Assembly: GCA_027452165.1 (NCBI GenBank)
Contig: DAIDGX010000006.1
Span: 1 to 35,688 of the forward strand
Direction: 5' to 3'
Length of the DNA stretch: 35,688 bases
Source: Vulcanimicrobiota bacterium
GTDB taxonomy: Bacteria > Vulcanimicrobiota > Vulcanimicrobiia > Vulcanimicrobiales > Vulcanimicrobiaceae
How positions within the stretch are numbered: the stretch's first letter is position 1; the number at the start of each line of letters is the position of its first letter. The position numbers and the translations under genes are program-made. A model generated the notes under the pieces. That model had not been told where the DNA came from. It saw only the letters and a program-made list of their open reading frames with translations, and did no database searches. This document shows, in pieces, positions 9,095 through 18,099 of this stretch.

Positions 9095-11191
9095 TTGAAA
9101 CGATTCCTTATTCTCGCAGCAGCCGCGGCGGCCGTGCTGGGATGGTTCATCCCGCACGGCTCCGCGGCTGACCCCGCGGGCGGCACGGCAATCGTCAACG
9201 TGGCGTCGGTGACCTACCGTGACGCGCACGCGCATCAATACCAAAGCGCGAGCAACGCGGTCGTCGCTTCGGTTGCGGAGCTCTCCGCAATCGTCGTGAG
9301 TCCCAACAAAAAAGCGCCGGCAAGCTCCGACGGCGTAGCGGTCGGCAGCAACGCCGTTCGCATTTTCACAATCTATAACACCTCGAACATTACCGACGCG
9401 TACCAACTCGAAGCGCTCGACGCGGGCGCGCTCTCGATCGTGTCGGTGAATTGGCTGACCAGTTCGGGACCCATGGGCACGGGCGTCAACGGCAGTATCT
9501 CGCCGAGCATCGCGCCCGGAGCTTCGATCCAAGTTCAGGTCGTTATCGCGACCGACCATCTGAAGGTCGGTCAGGCGCAGAGCGTTACGCTCGGCGCGCA
9601 CACGACCGTGACGGGCACAGCAAACGGTCTCTCGCACGCCGCGGGCGAGGATTGGATCGTCGGCGCCACGGGCCCAAGCCTGACCGGACCGAGCGGCTCG
9701 AATACGCAGATATCGAAGACGGTGAACGGCGTCACGCTCGTGCAGACACAGCCCGGCGCGACCGTCCACTATGCGATTAGCATGATGAATAGCGGCGGTG
9801 CGCCAGCAACCAATGTCGTTGTCACGGATCCGGTTCCGGTGCCGCTTGCGATCGTTGCCGGAACTGCGACGGTCAACGGACAGGCGGCCGGATCGCAGGC
9901 GAGCATCAGCGGGCAGACGATCGTCTTTAGCGTCGCGTCGCTCGCACCGGGGGCTACGCTGACACTCGGGTTCGATGCGACGCTGCCAACAGGAAGTGCT
10001 GTCGGCGAGTCGTTCGTCAACGTCGCGACCGTTGCCGCAAACAACACGGGAAGCAGCGCGACAACCTCGACGAATGTCTTTGCCGGCGTCGCAGACGTCG
10101 TCTTCGACGGCTACACGCAAGCGCCGGTGGCGGATGCGCAGGTAACGCTGCTCGATGCGGCGGGAGCGCCGGTATTGCCAAGCGTCCTCAGCGGCGCGAA
10201 CGGCGCGTACGGCTTCAATCTCCCGTTGAGCACGATCGGATCGAGCGCAACGTACTACCTCACGATCTCGGCGGCAGACTATCTCAATCGCCGTATCGAG
10301 TTGCAACTGACCCCGTCGTCCACGCCGGGATTCTATAACGTCGTCCTCACCTCGCTCGATGGTCAGCCCCTCGCGGTTGCGGGCGGATTTACCCTCACGA
10401 CGACCCACGTGCAACTGGCCGATCTCCTCGGGATTTTTGGGAATTTGCCCCTCTTCGCGGCGCGTTCGATCGCGGTAACCAAGACGGTGGATCGTGCGGC
10501 GGCATCCGCAGGCGATGCCCTCACCTACACGGTGACGGTGCAGAACCAAACACCAGGTACGCTCTTCAACCTGCGCGTCAACGATACGCTCCCGCCCGAT
10601 ATGGCCTACGTTCGCGGTACCGCCCGTGTCGATGGTACCCCGCTCGAACCAATCGCCGCAGGTCGTACGCTCACGTGGACGCTTGCGCAAGCAAACTCGG
10701 GCGAAACCTACACAATCACCTACGCAACCACAATTCTCGGTAGCGCGTCGGTGGGCACAACGCTCACGAACGTGGTGACTGCGACCGCACCGGGGTCGGG
10801 CGGAAGCACGATATCGGGTAGCGCGAACGCGAGCGTGCAAGTGCTCGACGGCCCGTTCACGCCACGCCGGATCGTCACCGGGCGCGTCTTTCTCGATGTC
10901 GCGCACACCGGCTACTTCACGCGCGGCGACAAGCCGATCGCGGGAGTGCGCGTCGTCATGGAAGACGGCAGTTTTGCCGTAACCGATGCCAACGGACTCT
11001 TCTCGTTTCCCTCGGTGCGCCCGGGTGAGCACGTTCTGCGTCTCGATCCACTGACGATCCCGAGATATGCGATCGCACAAAAGGATGCTCCGATGAACTC
11101 GACGCGCGCGACGCAGCGATTGCTGCACGGCGTGCTCGACGACGCGACGATGGAGGACGTCGAGTTTGCTTTGGAGCCGCGCACGCCATGA
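9095..11191 (+). CDS. Exported DUF11-repeat protein with carboxypeptidase-regulatory-like and SdrD B-like domains
   Basis: 698 aa from a TTG codon (the only start giving the full signal peptide MKRFLILAAAAAAVLGWF...HGSA). Order: N-terminal DUF11-associated module (VNVASVTYRDAHAHQYQSAS) like that of the protein at 6592; DUF11 repeat at about 207-325 (ISKTVNGV ... ATVHYAISMMNSGGAPATNV); a transthyretin-like regulatory fold at about 332-430 (DGYTQAPVADAQVTLLD); a second DUF11 repeat at about 461-570 (TKTVDRAAASAGDALTYTV); an SdrD B-like fold at about 591-660 (GRVFLDVAHTGYFTRGDKPI, ITDANG-type turn). It lacks the V-x-V-K end. Its stop overlaps the ATG of the barrel gene (ATGA), so the pair may act as one functional unit, like longer fused proteins of other phyla. 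The ribosome site before the TTG is weak. Confidence 0.85.
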   Translation: MKRFLILAAAAAAVLGWFIPHGSAADPAGGTAIVNVASVTYRDAHAHQYQSASNAVVASVAELSAIVVSPNKKAPASSDGVAVGSNAVRIFTIYNTSNITDAYQLEALDAGALSIVSVNWLTSSGPMGTGVNGSISPSIAPGASIQVQVVIATDHLKVGQAQSVTLGAHTTVTGTANGLSHAAGEDWIVGATGPSLTGPSGSNTQISKTVNGVTLVQTQPGATVHYAISMMNSGGAPATNVVVTDPVPVPLAIVAGTATVNGQAAGSQASISGQTIVFSVASLAPGATLTLGFDATLPTGSAVGESFVNVATVAANNTGSSATTSTNVFAGVADVVFDGYTQAPVADAQVTLLDAAGAPVLPSVLSGANGAYGFNLPLSTIGSSATYYLTISAADYLNRRIELQLTPSSTPGFYNVVLTSLDGQPLAVAGGFTLTTTHVQLADLLGIFGNLPLFAARSIAVTKTVDRAAASAGDALTYTVTVQNQTPGTLFNLRVNDTLPPDMAYVRGTARVDGTPLEPIAAGRTLTWTLAQANSGETYTITYATTILGSASVGTTLTNVVTATAPGSGGSTISGSANASVQVLDGPFTPRRIVTGRVFLDVAHTGYFTRGDKPIAGVRVVMEDGSFAVTDANGLFSFPSVRPGEHVLRLDPLTIPRYAIAQKDAPMNSTRATQRLLHGVLDDATMEDVEFALEPRTP

Positions 11192-14100
11192 AGCCGGTGA
11201 GAACGTTCGCTGTGCTTGCGCTTGCGGTGGCGTTGATCGCCGCCGCCGCCCCCGCGCCTCCACCGGCGCAGGCACGAATCGATCTTGCCCACCTCGTGCC
11301 GACGGCAACGAAAAATCTCTTCGTCCGCTTCGGTGCGCCCGATGACGGCTATGCATCGCCGATCGAGGCCGCCGAGATCGTTGTTGAAACGACACCGGGC
11401 GCGACGGTGCGCCTGTGGGCAAACGGCGAGGATGTACCGACGTCGCATATCGGCAAGCTTGTCGTGGATCGCAAGCTGCATGTAGCATCGTTCCATTTTT
11501 ACGGCGTGCAACTGCGGCCGGGACCCAATACCTTGCGCGCACAGGCGCAAGGGGCCCACGGTCTCAGTGGAGCCATTGCCGAGCGCACGATCTACGGGCC
11601 GGATCAAGCGGCATCGATCAACGTGAGCGTGGTCGAACGCCTGGTGGCCGACGGGCAGAGCGTCGTCCCCATCAACGTGCTCGTGACCGACCGGTTCGGG
11701 CACCCGGCAGCGCCTTCGGAACGGGTAAAGGTTCGGCTCTTGCGTGGTGATGCCACGATCGTTCCAAGCACGATTGCGACGCCCGCACCCGGACCCAATC
11801 CACATCGCTCGCCCGACGTTAACGACTCCCCGGATTCGGAAAACCGCGTGCTCGAAACCGCGCTTCCCGTGGGCGGCTACTTCCCGGTCAAAGTGCAACC
11901 CGGCACCGTCGCGGGTCCGCTCGAACTTGAAGTACGGGTCGGCAACGCATACGCGCGAAAGACGTTTTATGTGGAGCCATTTGTGCGTCGCACGTTTGTC
12001 AACGGCATCGTTTCGGTTGGCGCTGGCAGCGTGCCGGAGGCAATCGATGGAAACGGTGTCTACGACGGCGGTGGTGCGCGCAAGCAGCGTCTCGGACTCT
12101 TTGCAACGGGCGATGTTCGCGGCTCGCTTCTCACCTTCGCATACGAATCGCAAAATCGTCTCGCGCCGGTATCGTCGTTTGGTTCGTTTCAGGACGATCC
12201 GAATGCCCGCCCCTACCTTACGTACGGCGACACGTCGCACGTGCAGAGTTCCTATCTTTCGAACGATCATCTCTACGCTCGCCTCGATCGCGGACGTAGT
12301 TCGCTCATGTGGGGAGAATATACCGAACAGCTTGGCCCTTCCGATCTCGGCAGCTACTCGCAACTCCTGAGTGGCGCGCGTGGCGTATTGAGTCTTGGGC
12401 GAGAGGGGCGCACGACGCTCTCCGCTTTTAGCGCGCGCAACGATCAGGCGTTTGTCTCCGAGTTGATCTCGCTCAGCGGGCTTGCGACGCTCCCACAGTC
12501 ACTCGAGCCGAACATCGTGGTCGGGTCCGATCAACTGACGCTGATCACCATCGACCGGCGGACCGGTTTGCAGATCGGCGAGACTCCGCTCTTGCGCAAC
12601 GTTGACTACACGATCGATTACTCGACCGGCATCATCCGCTTCATCAATATTCCGCTCCCGTACGACGCGAACTTCAATCCGCAAGAACTTTCGATCCGCT
12701 ACGAGTATCAAGGGCCCGGAGTGCGTTCGCGGACGACCGGCGGTGATGTTCGCGTGGCCCTCTCGCGCGATGCGCGCACGACGTTTCTTGCAAGCTACTT
12801 CAACGATGTTCAAGGTTCGGCAAATCTTGCCGTGAGCGCGCAATCGTTCGAACGCGCGTGGGCGAACGGCTCGTTTACGGTATCGCGCGCGGCGAGCAGC
12901 GGGGCGCTTGCGAATCAAGCGAACGTTGCGCAGCTTGCTGGGGCCGCAGTTCCCGGTAGCGGTAGCGCGATTTCAGCGAACCTGGTGCAACACGGGCCGA
13001 ACGACGCACTCTTGCTCTCCTATCAGGCAACGACGGCCGGATACGACGATCCCTTCGGCGGGTTCAGCTCGCCCGGTGTTAGCGCCTATCGCGGTTCGTG
13101 GCAACACGGGGTGCTCGCTCGCGGCATTTTCGAATTGGCCTACGACGGCGAACGGCAAAGCGGTATCGGCCCAAGTTCGGTGCAGTCCGATTTTGCGGCG
13201 CGCTTCACGCGTTCGCTTGGGAAGTTCTTCACTGCGGGTGTCGCGCTGCTGCATCACGATCAACACGTAACGAGTACGGCATCGACCAGTACGACGACCG
13301 GAGGGGCTCCCGCGCTCACGACGACGGCGCAGACGCAAGCGCAGGCAACGCTCGCCTACCGTTCGCAGAAGCGGCTTGGCGCGACCGTTCTCGAACGCAC
13401 GACGCTGAGCGGGTCGGACTATGGATCCACGCAACCTTCGCAGACCATGGCCGAGGTCGATTACGATCTAACCAAACGCGGACGGCTGTTTCTTCGGGAG
13501 CTTTGGAGTCACACGCCATCGGCGACGTTTGCCAACACCACGAGCAATCTTGGCATCAACGGTTCATCGACCCATGCGTTTCAAGCCGGCATCGAAGATG
13601 CGGTTTCTCCAGCGACAACGCTGACTTCGAGCTACATCGTGAATCAGACGGGTAACGGCGTGAACGTGTATGACGCGCTTGGTGCGGCGGAGCACCTGCG
13701 CTTCTCGAAACGACTCACGGGCGAGGTCGAATTGCAAGGAGCGCGCGCGATCGGGGCGGGGGCGCAGGGCTTTACGTTGAGCTCGCTCCAACTCACGTAC
13801 GTCGAACCGACGAACGCGTTACGGGCAAGCCTTGGCTATCAACTGCGTGCGGGCGGTGGCGGAGGATCGACGTTGAACGCTGGGCTCGCGGGCCACCTCT
13901 CGGCAAATCTTGGTGCTATGGGCTTCATTACACGCGCGTGGGGAAATGGCACGAACGCAATTAACGACCGCCTTTCGCTTGCCTATCGTCCGCTTGGAAA
14001 CGATCGTTTCATCGGACTCTTTGGGTATACGCGCACGAACGGTACCTCGCAGACAGGAACGGCGAGCGGCGTGTATTCGTTTGATGGCATCTACCGCCCG

Positions 14101-14448
14101 ACAGAGCGTACCGAACTTGCCGGACGCGTGGCGTTTAAGACCGACGCTGCAGCCGGAGTTCCGGTCGATTCGATCCTGTATGCGGTGCGCGTGCGGCGTT
14201 ACCTTGGAGCACGTTACGACATCGGCGGAGAAGTGCGCACGATGTACGTCCCTGGAGCGCTTGATGCACGTTCGACAAGCCTTGCGCTTGAAGTGGGAAC
14301 AACGTTTGGATCGCAAACGCGTCTTGCTATTGGGTATAACCTCGCCGGGAGCGTTGATCCGACCCTCACGAGCACGCCATCGCGTCGTGGCTTCTACATC
14401 ACCGTAACGAGCCTCGTTGATCGTATCTTTGGGTGGGGAAAAGAATAA
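11188..14448 (+). CDS. Outer-membrane beta-barrel protein with N-terminal Ig-like domains
   Basis: 1086 aa; signal peptide ending PPPAQA near residue 29. Residues about 40-145 form one beta sandwich (ATVRLWANGEDVP ... YGVQLRPGPNTLRA) and about 155-275 an invasin/Big-like one (VVERLVADGQSVVPINVLVT ... GPLELEVRVGNAYARKTFYV). From about 275 to the end the sequence has the alternating amphipathic strands and Gly/Tyr/Ser-rich turns of an outer-membrane barrel, with family-like landmarks YLTYGDTSHVQSS and the DYTIDYSTGIIRF strand pair at 473-485. No TonB box or plug was recognised. Inferred role: outer-membrane anchor, receptor or translocation pore for the DUF11 partners encoded beside it. Coupled by overlap to the preceding gene; the next gene starts two bases after its stop. 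Confidence 0.8.
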   Translation: MKPVRTFAVLALAVALIAAAAPAPPPAQARIDLAHLVPTATKNLFVRFGAPDDGYASPIEAAEIVVETTPGATVRLWANGEDVPTSHIGKLVVDRKLHVASFHFYGVQLRPGPNTLRAQAQGAHGLSGAIAERTIYGPDQAASINVSVVERLVADGQSVVPINVLVTDRFGHPAAPSERVKVRLLRGDATIVPSTIATPAPGPNPHRSPDVNDSPDSENRVLETALPVGGYFPVKVQPGTVAGPLELEVRVGNAYARKTFYVEPFVRRTFVNGIVSVGAGSVPEAIDGNGVYDGGGARKQRLGLFATGDVRGSLLTFAYESQNRLAPVSSFGSFQDDPNARPYLTYGDTSHVQSSYLSNDHLYARLDRGRSSLMWGEYTEQLGPSDLGSYSQLLSGARGVLSLGREGRTTLSAFSARNDQAFVSELISLSGLATLPQSLEPNIVVGSDQLTLITIDRRTGLQIGETPLLRNVDYTIDYSTGIIRFINIPLPYDANFNPQELSIRYEYQGPGVRSRTTGGDVRVALSRDARTTFLASYFNDVQGSANLAVSAQSFERAWANGSFTVSRAASSGALANQANVAQLAGAAVPGSGSAISANLVQHGPNDALLLSYQATTAGYDDPFGGFSSPGVSAYRGSWQHGVLARGIFELAYDGERQSGIGPSSVQSDFAARFTRSLGKFFTAGVALLHHDQHVTSTASTSTTTGGAPALTTTAQTQAQATLAYRSQKRLGATVLERTTLSGSDYGSTQPSQTMAEVDYDLTKRGRLFLRELWSHTPSATFANTTSNLGINGSSTHAFQAGIEDAVSPATTLTSSYIVNQTGNGVNVYDALGAAEHLRFSKRLTGEVELQGARAIGAGAQGFTLSSLQLTYVEPTNALRASLGYQLRAGGGGGSTLNAGLAGHLSANLGAMGFITRAWGNGTNAINDRLSLAYRPLGNDRFIGLFGYTRTNGTSQTGTASGVYSFDGIYRPTERTELAGRVAFKTDAAAGVPVDSILYAVRVRRYLGARYDIGGEVRTMYVPGALDARSTSLALEVGTTFGSQTRLAIGYNLAGSVDPTLTSTPSRRGFYITVTSLVDRIFGWGKE

Positions 14449-14449
14449 T

Positions 14450-17341
14450 ATGAATGTGCGCATCGCATGGCGCCGTGTAGGCGCCGCGATCGTTACGGCG
14501 TCGATCGTTGCCGGCACGATCGGAATGGCGTACCTCGGAACGGCACTTCCCGCGCGCGCGGCGACGGTTTGTGCAACGCCTGGTAAAGATGGATCGCCCG
14601 GCACGCTGACTGGCGTGTACGACGCATATTTTCAACCGGCGATCGGAACCTATCCCGCGGGCTCGACGAGCATAACGCTTGCAAACGGCCCCACTTCGCC
14701 CGACACCACGGGCGGAGGCGCGGCGACCGCGATAACCGCGGGCGACTTGCTGCTCGTGATCCAGATGCAAGACGGCAGCTTCAATGCAACCAACGGTACC
14801 GCGTACGGAGACGGAAGTTCGGGCACCGGCTACACCGCGCTTAGCAGTGCTGGCCTGTACGAATATGTCGCGGTGACATCGGTTGCGGGCAACACCGTCA
14901 ATATTCAAGGCACCGGATCGGGCGGTGGCCTGATCAATACGTACCACGAAGAAGCGGCGACGGGAACGAGCGGGCAAGAAACGTTCCAGGTGGTGCGCGT
15001 GCCGCAGTACGTCACTGCGACGCTCTCGAGCAATTTCACCGGCGCATATTGGGACGGCGTCACGGGCGGCGTTGCCGCGCTCGATATCGCCTCGACGCTC
15101 AACCTCGGCGGCGCAAACCTGTATGTGACGGGGGACGGATTTTCGGGAGGCGGCGTAACCGTGGCAACGACGTCGGCGACGGGATTCGCGAACTCCGATT
15201 ACGTCGAGAGCTCGCTCTCGCTCGGAAGCGGTCAATCCGCACCGGCCGATGGAAGCAAGGGCGAAGGCATCATGGGGACGCCGAACTACGAGTTTTACTA
15301 CACGAACTTTACGGCACCCAACGCGCCGACGTCGCCGACCGTGGTAAACAACGGCGCGGACGGCTATCCCGGTGGCGATCAAGGACGCGGCGCACCGGGG
15401 AACGCCGGTGGTGGTGGTACCGATGAAGATCCCGTCTCAAACGATCAAAACACCGGAGGCGGTGGCGGCGGCAACGGAGGCGTGGGCGGGAACGGCGGCT
15501 ACGGGTGGACGCCGACCTACAGCGGCAATACCGCGGAGTACGTGCAATATCCGTATTCGAGCGGAACGAAGACCTACTCCGCGAGCAACTTTCACGACAT
15601 CGGCGGACGTGGCGGCGGCGCCTTGACGCCGAGCATCACGCGTGTCTTTATGGGTGGCGGCGGCGGTGCCGGTAGCAACAACAACGCGTCGAATAACAAC
15701 AGCTACAACAATTACGGGAGCTCGGGCGGAACGGGCGGCGGCGTCCTCATGATGCGCATCGCAAACGCGAGCGGCACGGCGGCGACGATCTACGCCGACG
15801 GTACGACCGGCCTTGCGCCGGCCAACGACGGCGGCGGCGGCGGCGGCGCAGGCGGGACCGTGATCGTCACTTCACCCTCGACGTTTAGCGGTATCACCGT
15901 GCATGCCGACGGCGCCTCGGGAACGACCGCAAACGCGGCCCCAAACTCCCTTACACAGCAGCACGGGCCCGGTGGCGGTGGCGGTGGCGGTGTCGTGCTC
16001 ACGTCGAGTGCGGTGACCGCGACCGTGAACGGCGGCGCAGCGGGAACGACGACCACCTTTGCTACGAATTACGGTGCGACGGCCGGAACGGCGGGCACGA
16101 TTGCAACCGTGAGCGCATCGTCGATTCCCGGCGTCTCGTCGGGCGCCGAATGCGGATCGGGAACCGGAACGAACACCCTCTACACCGGCCCCTACGACTC
16201 CGCCGAAGCGACCTATCGCGGCGCCAATCTGACGGGCTCGTTCGATGGTTCGGTAAGCGCAACCAACAACAACGATTTCATCCCCGTGCTGATTCCGCTG
16301 ATCGGGCTTACGTCGGTCAACTCATCGACGATCGCGGGCGCTCCGGTCGGCAACACGCTGACCTTCTCGACCGTGCCGACGATCGACGTTCCTCACGTCT
16401 TGTATTACAGCGAGACCGACGGTACGAGTCACGTCTTGACGCTTACCGCGCAGGCACCAGCCGGTTGGACGGTAACGATCTGCCCCGATACCTCGCGTTC
16501 GGTCGGAAACACGGGTGCGCTGAGCGCGGCGCCATCGACAGCGAATTGCACGGCTAACGGCACGATCTCGGGAGCGACGTGTTCGGGCGGAAACAGTGCG
16601 TCGAGCGGATGGATCAGCGTTGCTGCGGATAACCCGGCGGCAAACACCTACACCGCGCAGTTTTGCAAAGATCATAAAAATAATACGCGCTCGGTCGCCT
16701 ATTGGACGCAATACACGCCAAGTGCGTCGGTGACCGCGTTCACGCGGTACGACGGCAGCATCGCGATCAGCGACGACAACGCCCCGGCGTCGTTTAACAG
16801 TACGCATGACGAACTCTATGCCGGTGACATTGCGCTCACGAAGTCGGTAACGGTGGTGAGCAGCGGGTGCCCGAGCGGCGTGACGCCTGCCTATTCAGCG
16901 CTCGGTGTCTGTCCGGGCGGCATCTTACGGTACACGATCGATTACCGCAATATCGTGGCGGGGGGTGGCCTCGGGACCGAGGGCAATGTTACCGCGATCA
17001 TGGGCAACGCGGCATCCGCGGCCGGCTCGTTTGCCATCACCGATAACGGCACGCTTTCTGGCGTCTCCCAGACGGGAACGCCGAACTGGTCCACCTTCAC
17101 GAACGGTTTGCTGCGCGCGCTCTCCGCGGGCGTTTCCAACACGCTGTGCGGCAGCGGTACCAACCCGTGCGGCGACTCGCTTGCGGGGACGACGTTTACC
17201 TACGATGCCGCTCATCCGAGCGGCGTCGGTGCGACCACCTTCACGGCGACGATTGGCGGAACGACCCTGCAGCTCTATCCGCAAAACGTGAGCGGGACAA
17301 AAGGGCAGGGCACGATCACGTTCGCCGTTACCGTGAAGTGA
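14450..17341 (+). CDS. Giant exported Gly-rich surface protein with C-terminal DUF11-type module
   Basis: 963 aa. ATG 14450 is chosen because it begins the signal peptide (MNVRIAWRRVGAAIVTASIV ... LPARA) and has GGGGAA nine bases upstream; the frame is open back to 14417. Residues about 40-290 look beta-rich with repeated NL/GG turns (LDIASTLNLGGANLYVTGD). About 305-580 is very Gly/Asn/Ser-rich with poly-Gly runs. Residues 597-963 form a Cys-containing block homologous to residues 499-828 of the protein at 6592 (SFDGSVSATNNNDF, THDELYAGDIALTK, GCPSGVTPAY, LRYTIDYRN), ending FAVTVK. Likely a cell-surface or released structural/adhesive protein displayed with the barrel protein; the function is inferred from context only. 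It is the last gene of the operon and converges on the lipoprotein gene with 7 bases between stops and no terminator hairpin seen. Confidence 0.85.
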   Translation: MNVRIAWRRVGAAIVTASIVAGTIGMAYLGTALPARAATVCATPGKDGSPGTLTGVYDAYFQPAIGTYPAGSTSITLANGPTSPDTTGGGAATAITAGDLLLVIQMQDGSFNATNGTAYGDGSSGTGYTALSSAGLYEYVAVTSVAGNTVNIQGTGSGGGLINTYHEEAATGTSGQETFQVVRVPQYVTATLSSNFTGAYWDGVTGGVAALDIASTLNLGGANLYVTGDGFSGGGVTVATTSATGFANSDYVESSLSLGSGQSAPADGSKGEGIMGTPNYEFYYTNFTAPNAPTSPTVVNNGADGYPGGDQGRGAPGNAGGGGTDEDPVSNDQNTGGGGGGNGGVGGNGGYGWTPTYSGNTAEYVQYPYSSGTKTYSASNFHDIGGRGGGALTPSITRVFMGGGGGAGSNNNASNNNSYNNYGSSGGTGGGVLMMRIANASGTAATIYADGTTGLAPANDGGGGGGAGGTVIVTSPSTFSGITVHADGASGTTANAAPNSLTQQHGPGGGGGGGVVLTSSAVTATVNGGAAGTTTTFATNYGATAGTAGTIATVSASSIPGVSSGAECGSGTGTNTLYTGPYDSAEATYRGANLTGSFDGSVSATNNNDFIPVLIPLIGLTSVNSSTIAGAPVGNTLTFSTVPTIDVPHVLYYSETDGTSHVLTLTAQAPAGWTVTICPDTSRSVGNTGALSAAPSTANCTANGTISGATCSGGNSASSGWISVAADNPAANTYTAQFCKDHKNNTRSVAYWTQYTPSASVTAFTRYDGSIAISDDNAPASFNSTHDELYAGDIALTKSVTVVSSGCPSGVTPAYSALGVCPGGILRYTIDYRNIVAGGGLGTEGNVTAIMGNAASAAGSFAITDNGTLSGVSQTGTPNWSTFTNGLLRALSAGVSNTLCGSGTNPCGDSLAGTTFTYDAAHPSGVGATTFTATIGGTTLQLYPQNVSGTKGQGTITFAVTVK
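15830..15847 (+). repeat. In-frame (GGC)6 tandem repeat in the Gly-rich surface gene
   Basis: Six consecutive GGC codons encode poly-Gly inside DGGGGGGAGG. A similar run of alternating GGT/GGC codons occurs near 15972-15990. Triplet slippage would alter poly-Gly length without breaking the frame. Confidence 0.8.
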
Positions 17342-17348
17342 GGCGTCG

Positions 17349-18008
17349 TTAACTACCTGTCGCGCTTGCGGAGGGTGTGGCGCTCGTCTGTTCGATGGCG
17401 TCGCGCAAGAATTTGAGTTTGAGCGTCGTACCGGGTTTGACGTCGATGTCGGTTTTGAGTTCCTGCGAAAGCACGTAACCGCCAACCGCGCCAATCACGC
17501 CGCCATGGTGTTTTCCCGCGACCTTCGCGGCTTCGTGGCCGGCGATCGCGCCGCCAACCATCATGCCGAGCGTGCGCAGTTTGTGCGATTTTGCATCGAA
17601 GGCGCCGAGCGAAAGCAGTTGCACGTCGATCGGTGCGGTCGCACCGTCTGGCATCTTGATGTCATCGAAGACGATCGTCATCGCGGGTTTCTTGCCAAGA
17701 CCCGCAGCAGCGACGCCCTCGAGGTGGCCGTCGATCACGGCGCCGTGAAGTGCGGCATTCCGATGCAGGAGCGTGTCGGTTTCGTCGAGCTGGAACGTCT
17801 GGCCATCGGTACTCGTCTTGGAACTGAGCTCGCGCTGGAGTCTGCCGTAGAAGATTGTGCCGGCCTTGACGAGCACGGTGCCGCCCGCGGAGGCGGTCGC
17901 GCTGCTCGCGGCGCCGGCGCTTTGCGTCGAGACGTGCGAGCTCTTGGCGCAGGCTGCGAGCGAGAGCCCGCACAGGAGCGCGAGCGCCGTAGTGGTCAGT
18001 CGCTTCAT
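17349..18008 (-). CDS. Putative lipoprotein of unknown function
   Basis: 219 aa from ATG 18008, which has a strong GGAGG six bases upstream; the longer open frame to 18080 lacks a signal. The N-terminus MKRLTTTALALLCGLSLAAC is a lipoprotein signal with lipobox LAAC, Cys at about residue 20, so the protein is probably membrane-anchored and periplasmic. A Ser/Ala-rich linker is followed by a beta domain starting VLVKAGTIFYGRLQREL and QTFQLDETDTLL, reminiscent of the 'LPAGT ... L ... LSS' domain in many secreted proteins of soil bacteria. Then comes a glycine-zipper-like stretch (GMMVGGAIAGHEAAKVAG and GGVIGAVGGYVL) that could pack in or on a membrane. It is divergent from korA with 91 bases between starts. 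The specific function is not recognised. Confidence 0.75.
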   Translation of the reverse strand: MKRLTTTALALLCGLSLAACAKSSHVSTQSAGAASSATASAGGTVLVKAGTIFYGRLQRELSSKTSTDGQTFQLDETDTLLHRNAALHGAVIDGHLEGVAAAGLGKKPAMTIVFDDIKMPDGATAPIDVQLLSLGAFDAKSHKLRTLGMMVGGAIAGHEAAKVAGKHHGGVIGAVGGYVLSQELKTDIDVKPGTTLKLKFLRDAIEQTSATPSASATGS

Positions 18009-18080
18009 GGTTCCTCCGTGGCTTCCAGAACGGATTGGGTGCGTGAACGTGGCAGGCTTCGAAAGGGCTGCGCGCGGCAC

Positions 18081-18097
18081 CCCCTAAGCAATAGGGG
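18081..18097 (+). promoter_or_regulatory. Hairpin sequestering the Shine-Dalgarno of korA
   Basis: CCCCTA (18081-18086), loop AGCAA, TAGGGG (18092-18097) forms a perfect 6-bp stem ending two bases before the korA ATG at 18100. The right arm contains the only Shine-Dalgarno-like sequence (AGGGG), so folding would hide it. The rest of the 18009-18099 gap shows the lipoprotein GGAGG and no clear -35/-10 pair. Confidence 0.5.
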
Positions 18098-18099
18098 CA

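Noticed and set aside
9065-11542. 825-codon open frame on the minus strand opposite the DUF11/SdrB gene
   Set aside because: Arg/His/Asp-rich composition with no domain pattern, exactly antisense to two well-supported genes; typical high-GC shadow frame.
10912-12363. 483-codon minus-strand open frame opposite the barrel gene
   Set aside because: No signal, no motifs, and it overlaps another shadow frame; the plus-strand genes have signal peptides and coupled starts.
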